A stretch of 51,496 nt of DNA from a virus: positions 1-51,496 of the IMG/VR virus record IMGVR_UViG_3300021178_000015; one strand, written 5' to 3'. Below, piece after piece: positions 30,315 through 36,752 of this stretch. Position numbers and translations under genes: made by a program. Positions within the stretch are counted from its first letter, which is position 1. The number at the start of each line of letters is the position of its first letter. The notes under the pieces were generated by a model that saw only the letters and a program-made list of their open reading frames with translations, had not been told where the DNA came from and made no database searches.

Positions 30315-30827
30315 CTACCTAACAATGCTGTACGTATATGCATCCTGCGGTTCTGTACTTACGTTGGGAAAGTGAGCAAATCGCCGCAGCCGGCCTTCAC
30401 ACTGCGCCCCCATGCGTTCTAATACGCGTTGTACGGGCACATTGTCAACGTGACAGTAAGCCCAGGTTCGCCAGATATGCGGATGCGACATAATCCATTG
30501 CACGAATGGCTCGGAAAACTCCCGGCCGGCGCCGCGCGCTTTCCGGTCCCGTCGAAACATGATGGTGACCGCGGCTTGATGGCCCTGCACTTCTAAGCCG
30601 ACGATGCCCAAGATATCCGGCGGGCTGTCTTCTTGGCACACGGCCTGATACCGCGCCTTGTTCTGCTGATAGAGCTGGATTAGCGCCGTGGCGTCATCCA
30701 CCGATTTATGTACGGGGAAGCCCATGTAACGCATCACATTGTGGTCGCCGGTCAACGCAAACACCCCTGGGCCCTCCCAGGGGTGGATATCGCGGATGAT
30801 GAAACGGCTGTTGCCGACTTTGACCAT
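30315..30827 (-). CDS. GNAT-type acetyltransferase
   Basis: 170 aa. RimJ-like order: FIIRDIHPWEG, then MRYMGF and a cluster of strands (DILGIVGLEVQG, AAVTIMFRRD). An acetyl-CoA loop variant (RKARGAGREF) and the late motif WAYCHVDNVPVQRVLERMG follow. Transfers acetyl groups, usually to protein N-termini or small molecules; the substrate here is unknown. It is coupled to the gene before it by TAATG. Confidence 0.75.
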   Translation of the reverse strand: MVKVGNSRFIIRDIHPWEGPGVFALTGDHNVMRYMGFPVHKSVDDATALIQLYQQNKARYQAVCQEDSPPDILGIVGLEVQGHQAAVTIMFRRDRKARGAGREFSEPFVQWIMSHPHIWRTWAYCHVDNVPVQRVLERMGAQCEGRLRRFAHFPNVSTEPQDAYTYSIVR

Positions 30828-31054
30828 TATTTATAGCTGCCTTCATAGACGCCCGTTTTGCGGGTCAAATGATAAGCGTAAGCCAAAGGCAGCGGGTCAT
30901 ACTCGCTGAAGGCCCCGGCGTATTCGAAGCCGCGGAAACCGGAACCGGGCTTAGCCACGCTATAAATGTGCAGACCGCGCGCAAAGTCAGTGCGGTACGT
31001 AGCGTGATGAAACTCGCGGGCGGCAAAGAGGGTCTTAAGTTGATCTATGGTCAT
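30827..31054 (-). CDS. Small early-type protein with hairpin ribosome site
   Basis: 75 aa (MTIDQLKTLFAAREFHHATY, RGLHIYSVAKPGSGFRGFEY). The start is fixed by a CCGCTGGAGAGCGA leader shared with four other genes. It has its own promoter inside the gene upstream. Coupled to the acetyltransferase. Function unknown. Confidence 0.7.
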   Translation of the reverse strand: MTIDQLKTLFAAREFHHATYRTDFARGLHIYSVAKPGSGFRGFEYAGAFSEYDPLPLAYAYHLTRKTGVYEGSYK

Positions 31055-31057
31055 TTT

Positions 31058-31069
31058 CGCTCTCCAGCG
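31058..31069 (-). promoter_or_regulatory. Ribosome-site hairpin CGCT-GGAG-AGCG
   Basis: The Shine-Dalgarno GGAG is the four-base loop of a 4-bp stem just before the ATG. Identical hairpins occur at 39697, 44540, 46265 and 48692, and a covarying form at 41075. Confidence 0.75.
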
Positions 31070-31070
31070 G

Positions 31071-31310
31071 TTAAGATGCCACAACTGTACACATTTGTAC
31101 GGGCGCGTCAAGCACTATTTTGACCCCTCGGAAACAAAATCTATGGGTTTTCGGCGGAGCGCGGCGAATATTGTTTGACCGAAGCCAGCGCCCTTGGCCG
31201 CATTCGCACACGCAAAACCACGAAATCGCACCATGTATCGTGGCTTTTTCTGCTCGGTAAGCGACGGTGACCAAGCCGAATTTCTTTCCGGGTTCTATGA
31301 AGTCGTTCAT
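31071..31310 (-). CDS. Small zinc-knuckle protein, unknown
   Basis: 79 aa. The text GKKFGLVTVAYRAEKA, then WFCVCECGQGRWLRSNNI, and a late Cys (THRFCF) resembles the CxCG zinc-binding unit seen beside AP2/HNH domains in phages. The start overlaps the polymerase stop (ATGA). The C-terminal ~20 codons run through the promoter of the next gene, so the true end may carry little function. Confidence 0.6.
   Translation of the reverse strand: MNDFIEPGKKFGLVTVAYRAEKATIHGAISWFCVCECGQGRWLRSNNIRRAPPKTHRFCFRGVKIVLDAPVQMCTVVAS
31084..31111 (-). promoter_or_regulatory. Promoter with TGTACACATTTGTAC element
   Basis: Minus strand TTGACG, 16-base spacer, TACAGT, preceded by AAAATAGTGC as at 39725. TGTACACATTTGTAC (31086-31100) fills the spacer and matches the H1-like gene promoter. 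Confidence 0.65.
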
Positions 31311-33274
31311 TTGCGCATCCGATCGGCCTCATAACCCTCACAATCGAGTGGCAATCCTGCGGTCCACGACCGGGGCCGGCGCATGATCTCGCGCATCTGC
31401 TCCGATCGCTGCTTGGCAATGGAAGCCGGCGCCAGCGAGAGTATGCTATCATAGACATCAAGGATCAACACAACATCCGGCAGCTCGTTTTCTATATCAG
31501 CTTCGGCCGCGGTCACCAAGTCACGCGTGCAGCTCTGACAGAAGATTTCGAGCAGCGAACCGCCGAAAGCTTTCTGTCGCATCATGGCGCCGAACTTCGC
31601 TCGGAAAAACTGCATTTCTCCGGTCGGCGAAATGTGTGCGGAATAGTGCGGCACGGCGCGGCCGGACGGCAGTAGCATCCACACCGTACCGTGGCTGTCT
31701 TTCTGGAATGCAATTCTGTTATTAACCGGGAAGATACGGCCGGGCTGTTCATAGATCGCAAACTTGAAGGCGTCGGCCAAGTCGTACCAAAGCCGTACAA
31801 GTAGCGGATTGGCTTGGCGGTAGCCGTTGATATCGATCATGGCTTTTTGGTCGGTTATCTCGTGACGTTTCAAACCGTTTTCCGCAGCCGTACGAATAAG
31901 GAATGCGAGATACGTACGCCATCCTAGCTGATAGTTACCGCCAAGCGTCACGCTCTTGAACGTCTGTCGTTCTTTGGGGTGGGTGGACTTAGTAGCGGTT
32001 TCCGGCAGGTTCAAGCACTGCCGGGCGTTGTACATGTATAAGTCGCTGCCCGGTGTTGCGATGATGTTTAAACGTTCCGTGTCGCCCGCGAGCCAAAGCG
32101 CGAAGCGCAACTCTGCTTGGGAAGCGTCGTTGTCGCACACCATCCAGCCCGGGGGCGCCACAATGCAGCCGCGAAGGCAGTCCGTCAGGGCACTGTTGCC
32201 TAGCGACGTGTGACCCTGCTTCAGCCGGTCGATAAGCTGGTCTATGGTGGCGCGGCCTTCCTTGCCGTCGTACTTACCGGACGGCCGCGCAATGTTGAAC
32301 ATGTTCGCGCCTTCGGACGTGCCGCGCCCCGATCGCGCACCGAAGTATCGTGTAGCGTCTTTGTAAAAGCCGTTGACGTGCCGGTCTAGCAGGGCTTGTG
32401 CTTTGAGCGGAGCCGAACCGCCTTCCGCCTGTAGCAGTTCCAGAACAATCCGTACGTCAGGATGCAGGTTTTCGTCAGTGAGTTTTTCCGCAATAATGTG
32501 CTTCTGCGTGTTTTCCAGTCCGGCAGCGCGGTTGCCGCTGTTGGCCCAATCGAGGATACGCTGGCGTTGCGAAAGCTTGGTCACCGCATTGTTGGTGATT
32601 TCCATAAGCTTCGCGGTGCTCTCTTGTTCGATTTCCTGCCGGCGCATCGCAATCGCGGTTGCCAAGCTGATATCGATCGGGAGCCCGATTTCGTTTTTAC
32701 GCCACGTACGCTCAAAGATCAGGCGTTCGGCTGGCGACAGCGGCGGCAGGCGCGCGTCAACATCCATGAGGCATTCAACGTCGCGCAAGTTGTACGCGAG
32801 CAGCTTTACGAACGTCTCGATTTTTTCGTGGAACGTGCCATCTTTTTGCGGCTTGCACGTCAGCATCACGAGCGCGCGGCCTTGCGGGTCTTTGCCCCGG
32901 ATGCCCAGCGCCATGCATAATTCGTCAAGGCCGCCCGGGAAGGCAATCGCCTGAGCGCGGCCCATGGTGCAATCAATCTTGCTCAGTTCGATCTGTACGA
33001 ACGGATTTTGCCGCTTAATCACGTTCACGTCGAAATTGGCGTGATGCGCAACGAAGCGCCGGCATTGCCGGATATCTTCGTAAAAGTCCGCCATCGTATG
33101 GGAGCCGATAGACGGATGTAATGTGCACGCAGTTTTGTACACACCGCGGAACCACCAACACGCCGTGGTTATCTGGGTGGATGGGCAAGCTGCATAGCGC
33201 CGCGCGCCCGCTGTCTTCAGGTTCGTACGGCTGCGTGTTTCTACGTCGGCGAATAAATCGTCAAGCTGCGGCAC
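31307..33274 (-). CDS. Family A DNA polymerase with 3'-5' exonuclease
   Basis: 655 aa, GTG start forced by an in-frame TAG just upstream. Exonuclease motifs: D10/E12 (LFADVET), AHHANFD (76-82), Y161xxxD165. Polymerase motif A is DASQAELR (383-390). Motif B is RQTFKSVTLGGNY (436-448) with Leu at the position of E. coli F762. Motif C is DVYDS (606-610) where VHDE is usual. It replicates the phage genome. The leucine and the altered motif C should lower speed or fidelity relative to T7-type enzymes; that is inferred. Confidence 0.92.
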   Translation of the reverse strand: MPQLDDLFADVETRSRTNLKTAGARRYAACPSTQITTACWWFRGVYKTACTLHPSIGSHTMADFYEDIRQCRRFVAHHANFDVNVIKRQNPFVQIELSKIDCTMGRAQAIAFPGGLDELCMALGIRGKDPQGRALVMLTCKPQKDGTFHEKIETFVKLLAYNLRDVECLMDVDARLPPLSPAERLIFERTWRKNEIGLPIDISLATAIAMRRQEIEQESTAKLMEITNNAVTKLSQRQRILDWANSGNRAAGLENTQKHIIAEKLTDENLHPDVRIVLELLQAEGGSAPLKAQALLDRHVNGFYKDATRYFGARSGRGTSEGANMFNIARPSGKYDGKEGRATIDQLIDRLKQGHTSLGNSALTDCLRGCIVAPPGWMVCDNDASQAELRFALWLAGDTERLNIIATPGSDLYMYNARQCLNLPETATKSTHPKERQTFKSVTLGGNYQLGWRTYLAFLIRTAAENGLKRHEITDQKAMIDINGYRQANPLLVRLWYDLADAFKFAIYEQPGRIFPVNNRIAFQKDSHGTVWMLLPSGRAVPHYSAHISPTGEMQFFRAKFGAMMRQKAFGGSLLEIFCQSCTRDLVTAAEADIENELPDVVLILDVYDSILSLAPASIAKQRSEQMREIMRRPRSWTAGLPLDCEGYEADRMRK

Positions 33275-33286
33275 GTAGCGCGCTTT

Positions 33287-33394
33287 CTAAATCTGAGAGA
33301 GCGGGTAAAGCCCTTCGTCTGCCAGTTCGATGCACCGCGCCGGGAAACCGGAAAAATCGACGCGTTGACCGTCCCCGCTGTGTCCGGTCGACAC
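33287..33394 (-). CDS. Possible 35-aa mini-gene
   Basis: A GTG frame encodes GDGQRVDFSGFPARCIELAD then EGLYPLSQI. It reads like protein but has no ribosome site and is in frame with the SSB gene upstream. It could be a real leader peptide for the polymerase or the remnant of a lost gene. Nothing else is seen in this gap. Confidence 0.3.
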   Translation of the reverse strand: MSTGHSGDGQRVDFSGFPARCIELADEGLYPLSQI

Positions 33395-33397
33395 TCT

Positions 33398-33430
33398 CAA
33401 AAAGGTGCCCGGGACCGAAACCCCGGGCAG
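33398..33430 (-). terminator. Terminator after the SSB gene
   Basis: TGCCCGGG and CCCGGGCA form an 8-bp stem around 8 bases, followed on the minus strand by CCTTTTTGAG. Confidence 0.75.
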
Positions 33431-33436
33431 TTCGTA

Positions 33437-34351
33437 TCAGCGTGACGGCCAAGCACCGCCTTGCGGAGCGGCGCCCGGGAAGGTTTGCTGCGGCTGGTTA
33501 GAAGGGAATGTCGCATTCCCATTTGGCGCGCCGGGCATCCCACCATGGGCCGGGGCACCCCCGAAAGCAGGCCCCGCCGTATTCTGAGAGGCAAACCCCC
33601 CTTGGGGGCCTTGGTGTGGGTTCCCAGGGAAACCGTTGCCGTTCTGCGGTCCCTGGGGTGCCGTAAAACCCCCGTGCTGCGGAGCCCCGCCGAAGCCCTG
33701 GGGCGCGGTCCCAAAACCTCCGTTCTGCGGACCGCCAAACCCACCCGGCGACGGATTGAAGCCGCTGGGCCGGTAGCCCTGGGCCTGGGCAGCCTGCATC
33801 AGCTCGGCACCGCTAATCGAGTTGCCAATAGCGATTTCCTCGCCGGGCGCCGTGAACACCACGTTGTTGATGTAGAGTTTGATCGCACGGGCATTCTGCG
33901 AGTTGACCGCCGCCGCTCCGCCGACGATGCAGAAATCGCCGGGCTTCACAATGTTGCCGCGGGCCTGAAGTGGTACGAGCGTGGCGCCCTGCGACAGTTC
34001 GACCTTGATCGCGTCACCGGAATTGCCGGAAAACATCCACTGGCCGCGCGCCCAGTCGGCCGGCGGCTGCTGGGGGTCTTGCGGCATGTCGCCGTCACGA
34101 ATGGGCCACGTCACAGCCTCGTAACCGAGCCCGCCCATGGTCGCGGCGTGGATTTTCTGCATCGCACCCCAAAGGTTCTGAAAAACGGGCTCCATAGACC
34201 AATGCGGTTGAGTTTTTGGCACGAGGAAACCGCCGAGCCAATTTGGTTTTGTCGTCTGGCCTTTGTATTCGGTGCTGGGTTGCCAAAGATTTTTCATTCC
34301 GTAGACCCGCGCGCCGAAACACATGAAATTTTCGTACTGCTTTTTCGCCAT
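33437..34351 (-). CDS. Single-stranded DNA-binding protein (DUF2815-like)
   Basis: 304 aa. Residues 1-~190 fit the OB-fold ssDNA-binding family related to T7 gp2.5 (MCFGARVYGMKNLWQP, GGFLVPKTQPHW, GDFCIVGGAAAVNSQN, IKLYINNVVF). Residues ~195-304 are Gly/Pro/Gln/Phe-rich and disordered. The tail ends GGAWPSR, without the acidic tip by which most SSBs recruit partners. Protects ssDNA in replication and recombination. It has its own promoter and terminator. Confidence 0.75.
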   Translation of the reverse strand: MAKKQYENFMCFGARVYGMKNLWQPSTEYKGQTTKPNWLGGFLVPKTQPHWSMEPVFQNLWGAMQKIHAATMGGLGYEAVTWPIRDGDMPQDPQQPPADWARGQWMFSGNSGDAIKVELSQGATLVPLQARGNIVKPGDFCIVGGAAAVNSQNARAIKLYINNVVFTAPGEEIAIGNSISGAELMQAAQAQGYRPSGFNPSPGGFGGPQNGGFGTAPQGFGGAPQHGGFTAPQGPQNGNGFPGNPHQGPQGGFASQNTAGPAFGGAPAHGGMPGAPNGNATFPSNQPQQTFPGAAPQGGAWPSR

Positions 34352-34403
34352 AGCTTCGTATCCTTCATTTCTTCACACCGGAAGCCGCCGGCACGGTACG
34401 CCA

Positions 34404-34431
34404 ACCGTACAAGACGGCCGGAATTAGTCAA
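34404..34431 (-). promoter_or_regulatory. Promoter for the SSB gene
   Basis: Minus strand TTGACT, 16-base spacer, TACGGT. The -35 box overlaps the stop codon of the 56-aa gene upstream. Confidence 0.55.
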
Positions 34432-34598
34432 CCGAAATGCGAAAGTTTCTTCGCGAAGTCCAGCAATTCGACGTCGCGGAACGGCCCCAAGCTGGCACCC
34501 TTCGCAGTCAGTATGCCGACAACGGCGGCCGCGTATTCTTTGCCGGGCAGCTTGCCTTGCAAATGATCGCGGGAAAGCGCTTCTAGCTGTTGCAGCAT
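34428..34598 (-). CDS. Small protein, unknown
   Basis: 56 aa with GAGG upstream (LQQLEALSRDHLQGKLPGKE, AAVVGILTAKGASLGPF, ELLDFAKKLSHFG). Compact and helical. It lies between the DUF2800 nuclease and SSB and is probably cotranscribed with the nuclease. Function unknown. Confidence 0.65.
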   Translation of the reverse strand: MLQQLEALSRDHLQGKLPGKEYAAAVVGILTAKGASLGPFRDVELLDFAKKLSHFG

Positions 34599-34613
34599 GT
34601 CAGTACCTCGCTG

Positions 34614-35603
34614 TTAATAGGCGGCTTTAAGCTCGCCTGTCGGTTTGTGGGCGGCAACCGCAACATACTGCTTGCCAGCGAGGCCCTGCTTTTCGAGCTG
34701 TGCCGGTGTAAGCGGCCTTACACCCTTGGCCCCGTACGTTTGGTAACCAAATTCTGCCGCGTGCTGCGGGTCGTTGAACGCGCGCCAAGATCGTACGGGC
34801 TTCAATGTTGCGCCTTCGGCTTGCCGGCCCATTTTAAGATGGGTCGTTAATGCATCATCATAGACAGGTTTCATGTCGCCAAGCGCACGGATAAGGCGCA
34901 ACAGCCGTACAAGGTCTTCCGTTGTCAGGTCTTCAATGCGCCGCGTCATCGCGCCCATGACGAAACCGGCGTCGGTGGACATGGCTGGGCATTGCTGGAA
35001 CGCCTTGCACCAACGACACCACGGCCCAGGACGCGGCGGGCTGCGATCGGCGATGGCGCGCAACATGCGGTCCCGATGCGCTTCAACCTGGGACCGATGG
35101 GCTATCCACTGTTTAAACGGCTTTTCATCCAGTCCGTTCGGCTGGAAGATCACGAACCGCCACCATTCGGCATCCGTCATCGGCAGCGCCATGGCGCCGT
35201 ACGATAGCATCTGCGTGTTGTGATGCGCGTCAACGTCCCACTTGCCGTTTTTCAAATCGAGCCATGTAACGATGCGCGGCGCTTCGTTCCAAAGATCGGT
35301 CGTGCCGCCGCATTCTTCGGTAAGACGAAGCTTCAATTCCGTGTGGATGGTGCCGGGCTCTAGCTGCCGTACGAAATCTAGGCCTAAGGCAATGGCGTCG
35401 GCTGCGGTGTCGCCTTCTTCCGGCATTTCCATTTCGGAAATCGCCACTTCGAACAGCGTGTGTACGCGCGTGCCTTCGTCGGCGGCAAGCTTCGTCTTCA
35501 GCGGTTTCGGCGGTTCCGGTACGCTGTGGCGAGCGCTGTACGTGCACTCCAGCCATGTTGACGAACTGGACGGCGCGTAAATATCGTGGTGCTGATCGGA
35601 CAT
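34614..35603 (-). CDS. RecB-like PD-(D/E)XK nuclease (DUF2800)
   Basis: 329 aa. N-terminal SSSSTWLECTYSARHS and DEGTRVHTLFE are DUF2800 hallmarks. The nuclease core is GGTTDLWNEA, then IVTWLDLKNGK (catalytic D..DLK) and NTQMLSYG. A CRWCKAFQQC cluster may hold an iron-sulfur or zinc site as in RecB/Cas4 relatives. Likely a recombination exonuclease working with the SSB and helicase. The start overlaps the preceding stop (TAATG). Confidence 0.8.
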   Translation of the reverse strand: MSDQHHDIYAPSSSSTWLECTYSARHSVPEPPKPLKTKLAADEGTRVHTLFEVAISEMEMPEEGDTAADAIALGLDFVRQLEPGTIHTELKLRLTEECGGTTDLWNEAPRIVTWLDLKNGKWDVDAHHNTQMLSYGAMALPMTDAEWWRFVIFQPNGLDEKPFKQWIAHRSQVEAHRDRMLRAIADRSPPRPGPWCRWCKAFQQCPAMSTDAGFVMGAMTRRIEDLTTEDLVRLLRLIRALGDMKPVYDDALTTHLKMGRQAEGATLKPVRSWRAFNDPQHAAEFGYQTYGAKGVRPLTPAQLEKQGLAGKQYVAVAAHKPTGELKAAY

Positions 35604-35770
35604 TACTTCGCGCCTTTTTCACGGAACCGCGAAGCAAGTTCGCCGAACGTTATTTTCTCGCCGTAGTGGTCAAAGACTTCTTCAATGTCCGGCTTTTCAT
35701 CGCAGCCCAGCTCGTTCATGGCGAGCTGTTCCGCTGTGAACCTTCGAAAGAAATCGTCTGCTCCGCACAT
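35603..35770 (-). CDS. Small acidic protein, unknown
   Basis: 55 aa after AGGAG (CGADDFFRRFTAEQLAMNEL, KPDIEEVFDHYGEKITFGEL). Coupled to the DUF2800 nuclease, so probably a partner in recombination. No family recognised. Confidence 0.7.
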   Translation of the reverse strand: MCGADDFFRRFTAEQLAMNELGCDEKPDIEEVFDHYGEKITFGELASRFREKGAK

Positions 35771-35796
35771 TGTATGTCTCCTAAGAATGGTGGCCG

Positions 35797-35931
35797 GGGT
35801 GACTAGGCTTTGCAGCCGGCTGCCTAGTCACCCTTGCGGCCCGCTGGCTATTTAAGGAGTGGAAGGCACCAACCCCGCGCCAGCGTTTTCGAATTGGGTG
35901 ACTGGGACCGCAGTGCGGCTACGGTCCCAGT
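35797..35931. ncRNA. Two tandem strong hairpins (structured leader or small RNA)
   Basis: GGGTGACTAGGC pairs with GCCTAGTCACCC (35797-35833, perfect 12 bp). ACTGGGACCG pairs with CGGTCCCAGT (35901-35931, perfect 10 bp). Both carry GTGACT-GG-type sequence, no open frame and no U-run. They separate two minus-strand genes. A terminator pair, a structured 5' leader or a small RNA are all possible. Confidence 0.45.
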
Positions 35932-35970
35932 ATGAACGAAATCGGCCCGCGAGAGTACCGTTCCGTTCAA

Positions 35971-36459
35971 TCAGCCGCCCATCAACTTCGCCATATTCTC
36001 CAACTGAGGCATGCCGAGCGTGGGAACCTTGAACTGCCAAATCTGGTCCGGTGTCATGTTCGCCAGATCGGGCGTGTTGCCGCACTGTCCGCGGAGCCAC
36101 GCCAAGGCCTGGGCGGCGCTTTCCGTGCTCATGGCGGCGCCGGCATCGTACTTGGCCTTGATGCGTTCGATAAGGGCCGCAGCCGCGGGCGCGACCAGGG
36201 GGGCGCCTTGCGGCTGCGCGTTCGGAAAGCCTCCGCCGTTGCCCGTCTGTCCAGCGCCGGGGAAACCGCCGCCCTGGGCAGCGCCCGGGTTGAACGTCTG
36301 CCCCTGAGGCGGCATGATCGGGTTTGGCGCGGTATGGCCGCCAGCGGCACCCGCCGTACCGGTTTCGCCTTCGTCGGCGCCGCCCTTGCCGGTCCGTGGC
36401 TTCTTCAGCTTGGTCACGAAGTCCAAGACTTCTTCGATGGTGTCGAAAGTGAATTGCAT
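35971..36459 (-). CDS. Protein with disordered centre, unknown
   Basis: 162 aa. A helical N-terminus (MQFTFDTIEEVLDFVTKLKK), a Gly/Pro/Gln-rich disordered middle (~25-90), then a folded C-terminal part (ALIERIKAKYDAGAAMSTE, LAWLRGQCGNTPDLANMTP). The middle resembles the SSB tail in composition. AGGAG and a promoter precede it. Function unknown; a replication accessory protein fits the location. Confidence 0.65.
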   Translation of the reverse strand: MQFTFDTIEEVLDFVTKLKKPRTGKGGADEGETGTAGAAGGHTAPNPIMPPQGQTFNPGAAQGGGFPGAGQTGNGGGFPNAQPQGAPLVAPAAAALIERIKAKYDAGAAMSTESAAQALAWLRGQCGNTPDLANMTPDQIWQFKVPTLGMPQLENMAKLMGG

Positions 36460-36491
36460 GATGTCTAGCTCCTAAAAGTTGTGAGACGCCT

Positions 36492-36520
36492 TATCTATCT
36501 TGTGTCGTGAACGGCGTCAA
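36492..36520 (-). promoter_or_regulatory. Promoter for the 162-aa protein
   Basis: Minus strand TTGACG, 17-base spacer, TAGATA. The -10 match is weak. Confidence 0.45.
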
Positions 36521-36546
36521 TAGGTTCACGATATCCGTACAAGTGA

Positions 36547-36747
36547 TTAGTCGCCCTTGAAAGAAAATTCTCGAATTTTGCCGGTCCAAAAATCTTGCGC
36601 TTTGGCCGCAGCTTCACAGTCGGCTTTCGTCTTACCGTACGTGACGACGTGCACGCGTTCGCCATCCCACCCGATAAGCAAAACTTGCTTCAGATTATAT
36701 TTGTCGGCGATGTTTTCGGCTGCGAGTATCGGAATGCGCTTTGGCAT
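36547..36747 (-). CDS. Small phage protein, unknown
   Basis: 66 aa. ATG with AAAGGTG upstream, 5 bases after the helicase stop. Text: PKRIPILAAENIADKYNLKQ, LLIGWDGERVHVVTYG, KTKADCEAAAKAQDFW. The pattern LIGWDGERVHVVTYG...AA resembles a small alpha/beta phage family I recall as uncharacterised. Confidence 0.7.
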   Translation of the reverse strand: MPKRIPILAAENIADKYNLKQVLLIGWDGERVHVVTYGKTKADCEAAAKAQDFWTGKIREFSFKGD

Positions 36748-36752
36748 ATTTT

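Noticed and set aside
33437-34351. SSB tail taken as collagen-like repeat
   Set aside because: Gly-Pro-Gln richness lacks a regular G-X-Y period, so a disordered SSB linker is the simpler reading.
33461-34630. 389-codon plus-strand frame opposite the SSB gene
   Set aside because: Mirror of the Gly/Pro/Gln-rich SSB tail; no ribosome site and no domain.
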